NCBI GenBank assembly: GCA_037176705.1
Contig: CM073890.1
Coordinates: forward strand, 99,624,591 to 99,688,590
Direction of reading: 5' to 3'
DNA: 64,000 nt
DNA from: Molossus alvarezi
Taxonomy: Eukaryota > Chordata > Mammalia > Chiroptera > Molossidae
Within the stretch, counting starts at the first letter, position 1, and every line of letters begins with the position of its first letter. Positions 45,679-58,754 of the stretch are shown piece by piece. The notes under the pieces were generated by a model, which was given only the letters and a program-made list of their open reading frames with translations, had not been told where the DNA came from and searched no databases. A program made the position numbers and the translations under genes.

Positions 45679-45908
45679 GTTTATTTTTTAATTACATTTC
45701 TTTTCTTTATTGATTTTTAGAGAGAGAGGAAGGGAGAGGGAGAGAGAGATAGAAACCTCAATGAGAGAGAACATCAATTGGCCGCCCCTTGCATGCCCCC
45801 CACTGCAGATTGAGCCCACAACCTGGGCATGTGCCCTGAATGGGAATCGAACCGATGACCTCTTGGTGCATGGGTCGACGCTCTACCAGTGAGCCACACT
45901 GGCTGGAC
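45679..45908 (-). mobile_element. VES SINE, form A
   Basis: Tail CTTTATTGATTTTTAGAGAG, head GTGAGCCACACTGGCTGGAC. A perfect 13-bp duplication CTAAATTACTTTT lies at 45666-45678 and 45909-45921. Confidence 0.96.
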
Positions 45909-45921
45909 CTAAATTACTTTT

Positions 45922-48619
45922 ACTATGATCTGAAAAAAATTAGTGAAAGTGACATGTTCACTGACTGAAATGCCACAAATTTGATAAAACAAGGAAAAAG
46001 AAAACAACCCGGAAGCATCCAACGTCTAGAATATTCTGTACAAAAACTTGAAAACATCAGCAATCGATAAGGTTCTCTTCAATTCCACTCAAACATGCCA
46101 TTGTAGTTTGCTGGGTGCTGAAACGTAAGAAAATATTTTAAAGGTTTTACTCCTAGTTCAAAAAATTAACCAACAAGTTGGTATTTTTTTTTAATTGCTA
46201 AAGAAAAGCACATATAGGGATTCTATCAAATCAGCAGAGTCTAAAGTGAACTGACGTGACAAATGGAACTGCTTAAAGTAAAATAAATGGCCCTTCCCTT
46301 GTAGCTGTTTGTTATAGCTGAGTGATAGATTTTAATATCCCAGACATAGGAAGCATATAATCTATATATGTAAGAAGAACATGCAAATCAATAAAGTAAT
46401 ACACAGCCTAAATTTTTATTTATTTCAAAAAACTATCACGATAATGGAAAGTGAATAATGAATGGCAAAGCCTCATTACTCTCTAAAGTGACACTAAAGA
46501 ATTTGATAATTAAGGCTTCAAGATCAAGTGGTAATTTATCAAGCATTGCTTTGCATAATATTTTTGGTGAGAGGATTAACTGAAGTGCTGCATAAATTGA
46601 GTCATTATCAAAATAGCCAAAATAAGGTTTTGTCATGAATTTTTTATAGCTGTTTGAGATGGCCAGGTGGAATAATGTGTTCAACGTTTATCTTTTGTTA
46701 TTAGTGTCTCAGGTGAAAAGGTGATACCCAGAGCCAGTGTTATCCTTGAGAGACGTGCGGTTGCACCTTTGCCTACATTCCCAAATGCCTGAAATGTCAG
46801 AGTTGTCAGATTCTACTTACTGGGATGTTGGAATCTGAATTGCAGCAGGAAAATGAAATGAAAAAGGAATGGCTATGCCATTTTGCTTCCTTACAGTTCC
46901 AAATCTGAGCTCACTGCAGAGACACAAAGAATCCTCTAGAGCATCAGAACCCTGTAAATCATGACATAGATCTCTGTGCAGCCACTGATAAACTGAGCCT
47001 GGCTCTCCTGATGGAAGAAACAGATATGCCTCTCACAGCCCCGAGACAGAGGAAATCACAGGAGAGCCACTCAGAATTCCCAACCTCAGGCTGCACAGGG
47101 AGCTCCACCCAGCGTGTGGCTGTTTCCTGCTTTGATCCAAGGCACTGTGTGCAAAGCATGCATTTTCAAACAATCCTGGAGCTTCATCATCACTTTACAT
47201 TTTCAAAAGTTTTTCAGAGTATTTGGCAGTATCCTGAATGAACTCCAGAGTTTATTTCAGGAACTTCTACTTTGATTTCATTTAGGCTTTAGTGCACTTT
47301 AGTTGAAAGACATTTTTACTTGAAGCTTAATTAAATCCATTGTCTCCAGGGACTGATTTTGTATTAGTGCTCCTTTTCCCAAGGTCTCCAAGTCATAATA
47401 GGCCTCCTTGAAACATCCTCAGTTAATGATACCTGCCAACAGGAAATTTTCTCACAACAGAAAAATTCAAATTATTCAATATATCATCTTAGGCACACAG
47501 CCAAATCTGCTATGAGGCTTGCCCTTGCCATTTTTAGATGCTAATTGGAAAATCTTCCATTTAAAAGTATGGTTTGGTTATCTTTACAAATTAATTTAGT
47601 GACTAATTTGGTCACTATTGTATAAAATAGGTAATTAATATTAGAATATTATTACAACACTTAAAATGCTTCTGAATTTAAAAAATTTTAACATTATTAT
47701 ATTAAAGATTATATTATACATTTAATACATTTAACGTAGCTTAATATTTAATAGGTCAATGCAAAGTTGTAAAATATTGTGCCTAACAATTAAGGAGCAC
47801 AAGAAAGATGAAGTATAATACATATTTATTTGTAGCATGGCAGATGAAATCTGATAATAGTTACAAAATTGTCCTAACAAACTTATTTCCACATTTTAGA
47901 GAAATTTTACCAATTAGTTAAATAATCTACCACTTGTTCTTTAAAAATAAATTTCAAATTATTGTATACATATTGAAATATGTTAGGTTGATGTATGTTT
48001 ATTGCAGAATATATTTTTTAGTTTTTTGGGTTTTTTTTTATAATCACAATGTTTCCAGTTACAAGTAACAAAAATTCAAACTCAAATGCACTTGAACAAT
48101 AAAGTGGATTTATTCGGGTAGGATTGATGTACACAATTCAATAATGTTATCAATAACTTTTTTTTGTTATTTTTTTGTTATCCTCTCCATTACTCACCTG
48201 CCTTCCCCCTCCTTCCCCTCCCTCTCTCAGTAGAGTCAGCTTTATGGAACAGCTGAATGGCTGCACTCTATAATTGTTGGGAATTTTTCGACAGTGATAT
48301 CAGATTTCATGTCTGTGTACCATACTTTTTAGTAAATTGCTTTCCCTCAGAAACTTCTAGTACTAGCCTTGTTCAGACTGATGGGGTTAATTAGATCCCA
48401 TGCGTATTGATACCTATGGCTCTGATGGTAAAATTCAGCTATCTTAGACTTCCGCCGCATCAGCCCTATGCCTTGAACCAAGGAGGTGTCAGTTAATGCA
48501 AATAATACAGGTTCAGTTGGAAAGATTTGCTTAGGTTTTACCCACTGTCCTTTTTGTGCTCTAGAATCTTATTTAAGATACTATATTTACATTTAGGCTT
48601 TATTGGTTAAGTTCCTCTT
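45922..48619. other. Unmarked, largely AT-rich DNA
   Basis: 46930-47240 is a compositionally balanced stretch with a 76-codon frame and no recognised domain. 47560-48040 is extremely AT-rich. No gene is supported. Confidence 0.45.
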
Positions 48620-49260
48620 GATTATGACATTTTCTAAGACTTTCCTTGTTTCCTCAAGCTTGACCTTGAGAGCTTTGAGTCACCAGGTATTTTTAGAATG
48701 CCCTTCAATTTGATTTTTTTTTTTTCTGATTTTTTGTCTCCTAATTAGAATGAGGTTATGGGTTCTTGGGGAGAAGATCACAGAGGTACATTGCCATTTT
48801 CATAATATAATGTCAAGGATACCTACTGTCAACGTGATATCACTTTGGATGTTAACGTTGATCAATGGGCTGAGATAGTGCCTGTCAGCCTTCTCCACTG
48901 TAAAGTTACACGTTTATGCCCTGTTTTTGTGCTGTACTCTTGGGAAGGAAGTCACTTACGTGCAGCACACTCTTAAGAGTTGGCAGCTGCGCTCCATCTC
49001 CTCTAGGATGGAGTATATACAGAAATTATTTAGAATTCCGCAAAGGAGATTTTCTGTTTTGCTCTAGTTATTTACTTGTTCAGTCATTCATATCTGTATG
49101 GACTCATTAATGTTTATTTTATACGATGGCTTACAAACCAATACTACTTCATTTTGTTGCTCAAATGGTTCTACCTTTGGCCAGTGGGAACTGTTTCAGT
49201 TGGCTCCTGTGTTGCTTGGACATTTCCCTCCCCCACTGTTTCCTTTTAGAAATTCTGTCG
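48620..49260. mobile_element. Old mammalian L1 (L1M-type) 3' fragment, second copy
   Basis: 'tagaatgaggttatgggttcttgg' (about 48746-48769), 'ctccactgtaaagttacac' (about 48893-48911), 'gtatggactcattaatgtttattttata' (about 49096-49123) and 'ttggccagtgggaactgtttcagttggctcctgtg' (about 49177-49211) follow the order of old L1 3' sequence, and some strings are shared with 9630-10235. Confidence 0.6.
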
Positions 49261-49289
49261 CACCTGGAGTTGTAGGCAATAATCTGGAG

Positions 49290-49463
49290 TGATGGCTCTC
49301 AGATGTGGTCTCCTGATCAAGGGGTTCACTGATATCTGAGGACCTGTTAAAAATATGGGCGCACCCAGAATTGCTGAGTCAGTATCTCTAGGTAGGTAGC
49401 CAGCAAGCTGTCCTTAAACAAGCCATGTGGGTGTTTTGATACTTGGGGAAATTCGAAAACCAG
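49290..49463. mobile_element. MER5-like hAT (Charlie) fragment
   Basis: 'gatggctctcagatgtggtctcc', 'gacctgttaaaaatatgggcgcaccc' and 'tgctgagtcagtatctctagg' follow the MER5 order and end near 'aaaaccag'. Confidence 0.55.
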
Positions 49464-52005
49464 TCCCTAAAGTATCATAAGAAAGAAGAAGAAAATATTT
49501 ACTTCATTCCACAGCAAATAATTGAAGACTAAAACAAGTAAATTATTCATTTATAGGCCCTCAGGAAACACACTTATTATATTCTGTATGAAATGTGATG
49601 ATATCTAATCTGGAGCCATTTTTTTATTGTTAATTTGGGTTTTTCTGTTTAAGTGACTCTATTTCAATTTTGGTTATCTAGTAACTTTTGTAAGAGTGTT
49701 TGAACTTATTTGTTTACTCTAAATTTTCTCAACTTTATCTCATTCAAATATTTTTTATTATGGGGTTTTATGTCTTTTTTATTTAATTGTTAATGGGGAC
49801 AAAGTCAGTAAATTCATGTGAAACCCCTATGAATAAACTAAGTACACAGATGCTCTAAAAGTGAGTATTAAACTATTATTCTTGCTACCCCAAAACTTAT
49901 TACTGGCTATATATGTGTGTGTATTTGCATGTGTATGTTAATTGTTCTCCCATCAAAGCCAATTAATATCACATGAAAAATACTGAGTTGCATTGGTTTT
50001 GGACTAAGTGTTGAAGAATACCAGCTTTTAGTAAGAGCTGTCCATCTGACTCAGATGAAATGTACAGTTTCACATATTCTTAGGTTATTTTTTTCTGATA
50101 TTTGTCTTGTTTAAAATAGTTTATTGGAAAATAATTATTTTGAATTTAATCTATTTTGTTACCGGTGTCTTTATAAACTCCTTTCAGATTTTAAAATGTC
50201 ACTATGAAATAAATAATTGATAATATTAACTTTAAATGAAAAAAAACAACTTAATATTATTCCCAATTTAAATGTATACCACCAGCCCTATGTGCAAAGG
50301 CCATTGTTATCTTGCCACAAAATCTAAAAGAAGATTAAAACATGTATGAGAAGCTGATTTTCTAAAACATGAAACTTGCCCTTTTGAGTGTCATGTTCAT
50401 GTTATTTTTTCTCATATTTAGCTTGCTAAGTTGTAAAGGAAAACTTCTAAGTTTTATAAGGGCTTTCTATTTCTACAAAGGGAACAGCTGTGGGCATTAG
50501 GTTGTCTTTTCTGTTACCGATATATTCGTTGACTGTTTTGTATGTATGTATTTTTAACGAGTGGAAAGATAACATGTACTTTAAAATGAATCTTTGAGCT
50601 GGTTTCATTCTACAGGCTTTGTAAGCACATGACATAAAGGAAAGGACCTCACGTTGCTTAGGTCTGTCTCCGACTGTCTGAGTCATCTCAGCCTCACAGT
50701 GTCCTAGACAGACACACAGCCACCACTGCCGAGGACTGGGTGCTTCCGCGTTCAGGCCGTGTGACATCTGACTGCCAGGGTAATACAGCAGCCATTCCAC
50801 GCGTGACTCACATTATCCACACCTTGGCAAGAATATACTTATCGCTAACAATAGCATTTCTTTGGAAAATGTCAAGGATTAATGAATTCCTATTTTTACT
50901 TTAACTCCACACTCCCGATCATAGGAAAATTGTCATTTTTTCCCCCACAACTGTATGATAAATCTGGGCAGTTTTTAATTATAATGGGAGGGTACATTTT
51001 ATTATTTAATAATGTTCTGACTTGTTCCTAAACACCAAGAATTATTGCCAAATTATAACTCTCTTGTTATTGTGTGCTTGTATTTGGATGTCCTTTGATG
51101 TCTATTTGTAATTCAAAATATGTTGATTCCATTGTTAGGTTAATACTTTTAATAAAAAAAACATAAAAATAAATGAAAGAAAGCTTTCACCTGATTAGCA
51201 AATTTGATACTCACAAATAAGGAGATTTAAAAATTAAAATTTTTGTTCATCAGACATCTTTTCTTTTTAATAGCAAAATTTTATCATCAAGGTAAGACTA
51301 AAAACAGGGCTAGGTATACAGCATTTTTTAATATTTCAAATAAAGATATGTATGATCTGCTTTTTACCTTTCATTTCTTTAAAGTGTGAATCATTTCTAA
51401 ATGTACAATAGTAGTTATTATTTTAAAGTTAATTTCAAAACATAAAAATACATGACCTTATACCGAGTATAGTAGATATATGCCATGTTTTAGAAGGCAT
51501 TTGAAGGATTATATATATATATATACATATATATGACATTTAAATGATCTCTATAGTAGTTTGAAATAATTTTTAGTGTAAAAATGAGAATGAAAGATCT
51601 TAGAATATCTATTATTCATCAAAGAACATATAATGGTTCAATTTAACTGTAATAAAATTGACATGACAGTCAATAATGAACTCAGTTTATTAAGAATATA
51701 TAATACTAATGTTAATTTTATGTGAACCAAATAATAGCATTTTTTTCTTACAAATTACTGTCTAATCTATTGAATAGTATTTCAAGAAGTGAATGGTGTG
51801 TTGCCTTCTGAATGCGCATGCACACACACACACGATTATTGTTAATTGCTAAAAAATATGAGCTCAATCTCAATGTTAAATTGTTTAATATGTATTAAGT
51901 TGTTTAAAATAATTATTATTAGAAGATGTATAACATGTTGAAATTCCAAACCAATAAACTCCAGCAACAAAATTCTTATGAAGTGTGTTAAGATTACAGA
52001 ATATC
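49464..52005. other. Unmarked AT-rich DNA with simple repeats
   Basis: It contains (TA)n at about 51510-51534 and (CA)n at about 51821-51833. A 117-codon minus-strand frame (50447-50800) shows no domain. No repeat family is recognised. Confidence 0.45.
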
Positions 52006-52105
52006 GCCTGGCCAGTGTGGCTCCGTGGTTGAGCGTTGACCATGCACCAAGAGGTCAGGACACATGCCCAGGTTGTGGGCCAAACCCCCATGGGGGACAT
52101 GCAGA
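52006..52105 (+). mobile_element. VES SINE head (form A), truncated
   Basis: GCCTGGCCAGTGTGGCTCCG through GGTTGTGGGCCAAACCCCCA covers about the first 100 bases of the SINE. The sequence then changes abruptly to L1 3' UTR without a SINE tail. Confidence 0.85.
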
Positions 52106-52109
52106 AGGT

Positions 52110-52290
52110 GGAGGTTGGAGGCAGGAAGAGATTAACTAAAGAATTTATATACATATATGCATAACCCATTACACAGACAATAGTGTGGTAAAGGCCTGGG
52201 GAGGACAGGAATGGGTAGAGGGGATCAATGGGGGGAAAATGAGGGACATCTGTAATATTTTCAACAACGAAGGTAAATGAAAAGAAAAAA
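52110..52290 (+). mobile_element. L1/HAL1-type 3' end joined to the SINE head
   Basis: 'gaggttggaggcaggaagagattaactaaagaatttatatac' to 'gagggacatctgtaatattttcaacaacgaaggtaaa' matches the 3' UTR of the 2.0-4.6 kb element. It ends in an A-rich stretch. Confidence 0.8.
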
Positions 52291-52479
52291 TTAATGCATG
52301 ATGGACTGAATGCAAAGAATAGATTGTTATATCAATTGTATAACTGAAGGAGTGAGTGTGATCTCTTTCAGAAAAGAAATGTTGCCAGATGCTGATTAAG
52401 CAAGGGCAAGAATAACTGAATTCAAATTCCGTCCCTGAGAATATACCAAAACATGCTAACAACTGTCTACGTTCTTTGT

Positions 52480-53115
52480 TGTCATTCTAATATGTCTTTA
52501 TTATCTCTTGCTGAAGCTACAGCAATCTAGCTGGGTCCTTCTCTTCTATTGTCCCTTCATAATACCTGAGACAGAGACATTTTAAAAACAAATCCGACCT
52601 GGTTACGGTCTAGCTTGAAGCCTTCATCTCCTTGGAATAAAGCCCAGTCTCCGATGATGGCCTTGGTGCTCTGCACAAATGCGCCGGTCCACCTTGCTCC
52701 ACTCTTTCTGGCTTTCAGTTATTTCTAGGAAATCGTACTCATTTTTGCCACAATCGTACTCATTTTGTGTGTGTTTTGTTTGTTTGATTTTTAATTCAGA
52801 TCTTTGTTAAACTGAACCCTTCTATTTATTCAGATTTCAGTTTAAATGCCACCTTCTCGAGGGGTGTTTCTCACTAACTAAAGTACACAGTCCTCTCCAC
52901 CACCATTCTGTCCTATGACACCATCTTTTAGTTTGTTGATAGCATTTCCCACTGCACAATATTGTCTTGTTCATTTATTTTCAGTGCTCACCAGAAATAT
53001 TTACCACAAGAATAGAAATCTTGCTTATAGTTCCACGTCTTATCCCCAATACCTACAATGATGCCTGATAGGTCACACTCTTTGTCTCTGTTAAATATTT
53101 GAAAGAATGAAATCC
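52480..53115 (+). mobile_element. LINE-2-like 3' end
   Basis: 'gacattttaaaaacaaatccgacctgg', 'agccttcatctccttggaataaagcccagtctcc', 'caccttgctccactctttctggc', 'tttaaatgccaccttctcgagggg' and 'aatacctacaatgatgcctgataggtcacactc...gaaagaatgaaa' follow the L2 consensus in order. Confidence 0.7.
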
Positions 53116-54693
53116 TCCATTTGTCATCAGAAGTGATCAGTTCTGGGTCACTTAAAGTTCGTTGTTAAAGAACAACTAATTTATTCATTTAAACGTTATG
53201 TTTTAAACTCCTATGAAATAATCATGTTCTTAATTGCCCTATGAATCTATACTAATGCAAACAAAAGTTTTGGTAGGCAATGGCATTATACTAGCTTATA
53301 TTTAACCTATAACCAATATTCTAATTTTTCTGACTCTCTGAAAGTTTATCCTTGAAAAGAGGCTCATACTTCTAAAGTTGGACACAAGTCAATACCAATA
53401 ATGCATTCAAAAGAGGGGCTCTCAAATCTCCTGTATTCCTCTTTCCCAATGTATACCTTTGAATATTTATATTTGAATATATACATTTATAGTGGAATAA
53501 CAATATTTCCTTTAAAGATGTTTATGATGTTACTTTTCTTTATCAAAGTGTTTTTTTTTCTTTTCTGAATCACCTGTCACCTAAGAAAAATGCAAAATTG
53601 CACAATTCTTACAGATGAAGGTAACAAATGAAAAGAGCAGTAATATGTTGTATTAGATTGATTATGACATCATTTATTTTATTTATACTACCCATTAACA
53701 CTTTTAAATTAGACATTCAAAACAATTACTGCAATTATGTACAACATTAGGTAAGGCTTTACATTATTTCTTAGTTACTGATCTTAGCATAATAAATTAT
53801 TATTGACTTTTATTACTACTCACATAAATTATATTTCATTAATTTGTTAAATATTGATTTTACATATAGTTTTCAAAGTAGGGCATTCAGTAAGCAATCT
53901 TCTGATATAAAATAAAAGTAAATGTTTTTCTACACTACCTATATTTTAACTTAAGTTATGTATCTTTGAACATTAAAATCCCATATAAAAATTTAATAAT
54001 TTTTCTTTCTCTGACTAATTTATGTCTCCACTTTGCCATAGCAGTCACTAGATGGTTATACAATTATTTCTTCCATGTTCTTTGATACTTTTGAAACCTA
54101 GTCCCAAAAGTTATGTTCCTTTTTACCTCAAGATATATCCCAAGTATGAAAAGAGGCCTATTTGAAAAAATTTATAGATTTCTGTTCCTCAAGTCTCCTT
54201 TATTTATTTTCTTTTGCATATAATCCAAACCATTATTCATTTAGTAAATTCTTTTGGAACAAAAAGTACTTAACTTAGGTTTGGAACAAAAACGATTTAA
54301 CACCATATATGAAATCTCTGATCATAACTTTGTGATATAGAAAAAAAGAAAGAGAAGCCTCAACAAACATGAGCCAGTTGTAGTGTCTGTGCCAGTCACT
54401 GCACGAAGGTTTTGAAATTACCCTGGTGACGAATAGATGGTTCTTGTGTTCAGGAAGCCCGATGTCTAGCAGGTGAAAGTACATGTAACTAATATACAAG
54501 AGAGTGGCATATGTGCTATTAGATAGGGTGATGGAAGGCATTTCATAGTAAAGAAAGTATCATAAGTTATACGGAGTCTTTATACCAAATGGTGAGTTTT
54601 AATTTTAATTCTGCGAATCGGAGAGAACTGCTGGCGTGTATGGAAAGAAAGGAGCCTGCGGGTGCAGCTGCTGGGATCAGTTAATTAAGACTC
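53116..54693. other. Unmarked AT-rich DNA
   Basis: No gene or repeat family recognised. Confidence 0.5.
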
Positions 54694-55020
54694 TCATACA
54701 ATACACAGGCACATTTTCATCTTTATTTATATTCTTTTTTTTTTTTTTTATCCTCACCCGAGGATATTTTTCCATTTTTTGTACAGATAGAGTGGGAGGG
54801 AGAGAGAGGAAGGGAGAGAGAGAGAGAAACATCGACGTGAAGGGACACATCGAGTGGCTGCCACCCGCACGACCAACCAGGGCCAGGGACAAACTGCAAC
54901 CGAAGTACGTGCCCTTAGCGGGAACCGAACCCGGGTCTCTCCGGACCGCAGGCCGACGCTCTAACCGCTGAGCCAAACCAGCCAGGGCTATTCTGTTCTT
55001 AATTAATGGCTTTAAATATT
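54694..55020 (+). repeat. Copy 1 of a 69-bp duplicated segment, split by a SINE
   Basis: TCATACAATACACAGGCACA... (54694-54735) continues after the VES insertion with ...GTTCTTAATTAATGGCTTTA... (54995-55020). Joined across the SINE, it is nearly identical to 59671-59739. Flanking sequence on both sides is unrelated. Confidence 0.85.
54736..54988 (-). mobile_element. VES SINE, form B
   Basis: Full length and near consensus. The short duplication TATTCT lies at 54730-54735 and 54989-54994. The related segment at 59671-59739 shows TATTCT once, giving a paralogous empty site. Confidence 0.96.
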
Positions 55021-55234
55021 ACTCATATGTTGATAACAACCAAATATATACCTCAGATCAGATCGTGCTTTCTGCTGATCCTTCACAAGCTTCGTGTCAA
55101 AGGGGTCAGTACTATCTCATGAGAGATTCCTTACGATGGGATATTGGAAGAGTCCATCAGCATATAATAGTTCTGCTTATATATCTGGGTGGAATCGGGG
55201 GATATTAAATTTGATAACAGTATGACTACCACTA
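55021..55234. other. Unmarked DNA
   Basis: Nothing recognised. Confidence 0.5.
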
Positions 55235-55440
55235 TTAATAGTAATAACTACCATTTATTGAATATGAATTTTGATTCATTCAAAATAAGATCCCATATTC
55301 AAATGCTATGAGATACAGGCATTATTGTCCAGTATTGTAGGTAAAGATTTGAAAACATAGAAGAATCTGTAAAGATACTTAAGTTGCAAAGACACAATTC
55401 AAACTTAGATCTCTCTGTGTCTAAAGTGAGAGCCTATATT
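55235..55440 (-). mobile_element. MIR SINE fragment
   Basis: 'aataactaccatttattgaatatga', 'aaatgctatgagatacaggcattattgtcc', 'cttaagttgcaaagacacaattcaaacttag' parallel the reverse complement of MIR. Confidence 0.6.
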
Positions 55441-56715
55441 GTGAAATACAGAGGAAAAAAAAATCGAGTTTGAACATTTTGATTTTGAAAAGGATTTGAG
55501 ACACCCATGTGAGGCAAAATGACTACTGAATATTTTTGTCTGGCCCTCTTGAAAATGATCCCACATAGAGATTCGCTCTTCAATATCACATAAGGGGCAA
55601 GGAGAAGACAGGGTGTTGGAGTCTGCTGAGATTATCTGTGTAAAGAATAATGAAGAGGGCACACATGGAGCCTTAAATAACACAAACATTTCATGAACAG
55701 TTGGAGGAAAATGAGCAAAGAAAAGAGAAAAGTAGGATTTAAAAGGTAAAAAAAAAAATTAGAATCTGCTATGAAATGGAAACGAAGCGAGAGTGTTTCA
55801 AGTAATTGGAGATAGTCAATAATGTTAGTGCTACAGAAAGACTAAGCAAGATGGGAAATTCTGTTATGAAACTCAGTTTTATTTGGATCCCGGCTCCACC
55901 AATCCCCAAGCCAAGAAGAGCCTGGTTTTCAGTGCCAATGAATTTCCAGGATTTGTATCCAGTCCTACCTCTCTCCAATTAGAACAAAGATATATATTTT
56001 TTAAATTGGCATAAATTGCCAATAATATTCTGTTTGAATGTCACCATTGAATTGGTGAGGTTCCAAATAGTGCAATAAAGTGTATATACAGATATAATTT
56101 CATCCATTTAGGGAAATTTCTAAACAGGTTTGGTAACAGACTAGCTTTACTTTTCTCAGTCAAAACTTACCTCCTTCCAGACAGAAAAATAAAAGAATCA
56201 ATATAAACCATAGAGATGTACTTTGGTTGACTCAGAGGTAACATTTAACTTTTACTTATTCTGAATTCATTTTCCCTTACCTTCCTCCTGAAAATTCTGT
56301 GTGCTTTGACAGCTAGTGTTCATTAACTATTGAAGAATATTTGATGTCACAAACACTTATTTTGCAAATGTCCCTATTTGAGTGGGATCCAAGCCTTTCA
56401 TGGAAAGGAATTTGAAGTTTGTTTACATTAAGGTTCAGACATCCGCAAATATGTCTCAGACATCACACATGTGTTTGATAGACTGAAGACGTTCTCCCAG
56501 AATCAGCTCTGTGGGAGGGTGAACAGGGATGCTGACATGAAAGGGACAGAGGCTGATGTAGTGATCCAGACAGACCAGGGAGGCAGTGATTCCCGGAGCA
56601 GTACGAGTCCATGTGTGAGTTGTTTGTTTTCATTCCACAACCTCATCAAAACCCACAGACAGATAAGGGCTGGGAGAATCTGTACTTCCATTTAGAATAG
56701 AAAAAAAAAATTTTT
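55441..56715. other. Unmarked DNA
   Basis: No gene or repeat family recognised. Confidence 0.5.
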
Positions 56716-56730
56716 TTTCATGCATTTTCT

Positions 56731-56851
56731 TTTCTTTTATATTTCTTTATTGATTTTAGTGAGAGAGGAAGGGAGAGAGGGAATTGAACCGGCGACCGGA
56801 ATTTGAACCGGCAACCTTAGTGCATGGGTCGATGCTCAACACAGGCCGGGC
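56731..56851 (-). mobile_element. VES SINE, form A, internally deleted with duplicated B-box region
   Basis: The copy is only 121 bp but is flanked by a perfect 15-bp duplication TTTCATGCATTTTCT (56716-56730 and 56852-56866). The middle is missing. GGAATTGAACCGGCGACC is followed at once by GGAATTTGAACCGGCAACC, so the Pol III B-box region is present twice in tandem. Confidence 0.92.
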
Positions 56852-56866
56852 TTTCATGCATTTTCT

Positions 56867-58498
56867 AAAGCTCTCAAGCCACATGGAGATACTCAGGGTC
56901 CTTTCCTTAGAAACAATGAATTATCTTCAAAGGAAGACAGTTTTACAATGCATTGAGGTCTGTCGATTGGTGCAAGCATTCTCATTAATAGAGACTATAT
57001 ACTATTCTATTAGAAATAGTATAGTTTAACTGATTACTATACTCCTTTGAATTCAGTGAATTCAAAATTCAGGTATGGAAGTCAACAGCAGATATATTAT
57101 ACATTGTAAATAAAAATAAAATATCTTATCCGCACTTCAGTGTTAACCTGACCTTAAAGGTGACTAGAATTTTGCTCAGAAGTATTTCTAGAGTTTCTAA
57201 CTCCCAGATAAATTGGCTGAGCCATGCTTCTCCTCAATCAAATGTAAGTTATAGAATGCTCTGACCTTTCCTGAATTAAGTGGACTAAATTTTTTTTCCT
57301 TATTTTTGGTTGTTAATTACTTACCTCTTTCTATTATCAGTGTATTTGCTGGGGTGGCAATTTATAATTTCCACTACTACTTCATCTTTTTTGTCTTTAA
57401 CTTATTTCTTTTTAAATTCATTCATCCTCTGACATTTGGGCTCAAAAACAAACAAACAAACAAACAAAAAGTATAAGAAACATGCTATCTGTTTTATTGT
57501 CTATGAATTTGGATAGCCAAATTTTTACTGTCTACCTACTGAAAAGAATCTCCCCATTTCACTGTAGCACAATGAGGATTTCTACATTATGCTAAAACAT
57601 TACATACTGCCAATAGCTCAGTAATATATACTTTTATAGTTCATTACCCAAACCATCTCTCTCCCTGAGAAATCCAGAAATTTAGCTATGCCTCATTGAT
57701 TCATAGTAGATATGACAATCTGGATAGGGTTTTTTAAAAAGAAAAAAAAAATTACGGAATTAAAAAAAAACAACTGCAGTAGTTTACATACATACTATCC
57801 CGGTGCTCTGGAAAGTTACTTTCTTGCACCAAGGGTTCTGTTAGCCCAACAAATGCTGTTGTATTTATTTAAAGAAAATTCTAAAACCGAGATCAGAATC
57901 TGATTTCTGTGTCGGCCAGATGGCTTTCCTTTAAGCCAATCTTATTTCAGTTTGCAGTTTGTTCAGCAAACTCAGAAGTTCTGGTGCTTCAGAGTCAACA
58001 TTATTCTGCATTGTGTGCCCTTGTTCCTGAGAGGAGTATATGAATGTATTAGCACATAGGGTTATCACTAGAGAATGTTATATTACCCCAGCAATTAAGG
58101 TTTCTCTAGAGTCACTGATGCGTGTAGGACAAGCATTATTAATGTACCTATGATCAGTATGATAAAATTTGACTCACTTGTAATCTGAGTGATTCACCAT
58201 TCCTTACCTTCTTTAATATTTTATACAACGGTGTCTGCTATGACTTCATTTAAAGGACAAAGTACATTTCCAAAAAATATCAGATCATGCATAATCCATG
58301 ACATTTGATTTATGATCCAACAATGGACACCTTGAAGCATACAATATTCACCTATAAATTGGTTGTAGAAACCATTAATTATCTTTTACATAATGACAGG
58401 TTCCAATTGATTTGATAAAAAGTTTATTTCTGATAATTATCCAGAACTTGTCACTATCATGTTTGTTTGTTATCATCTCAGCAGCATAGATAAGCATC
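56867..58498. other. Unmarked AT-rich DNA
   Basis: (CAAA)n at about 57444-57470. No gene or repeat family recognised. Confidence 0.5.
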
Positions 58499-58501
58499 TT
58501 T

Positions 58502-58748
58502 TTTTTTTTTTTTAATCTTCACCCAAGGACATTTTGCATTTATCTTCAGACAGAGCGGGAGGGAGAGGGGGAGGGAGAGAGAGAGAAACATTGATGTGAG
58601 AGAGACACATCAACTGGATGCCACTCACACGACCTTGGTTGGGGTCGGGGACAAACTACAACCGAAGTATGTGCTCTCTGAAGGAACCAAACCTGGGTCT
58701 CTCTTGGCCACAGGCTGATGCTCTAACCACAGAGCCAAACCAGCCAGG
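58502..58748 (-). mobile_element. VES SINE, form B (older)
   Basis: The tail has AATCTTCACCCAAGGACATT and the head AACCAGCCAGGG. Several CpG positions of the form B consensus are lost, which suggests age. The duplication is at most the ATCTT shared by 58496-58500 and 58750-58754. Confidence 0.93.
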
Positions 58749-58754
58749 GAATCT

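Noticed and set aside
47985..48020. Mariner/MADE1-like end (TTAGGTTGATGTATG...TTATTGCAG)
   Set aside because: Only a few bases agree and no inverted partner is nearby.
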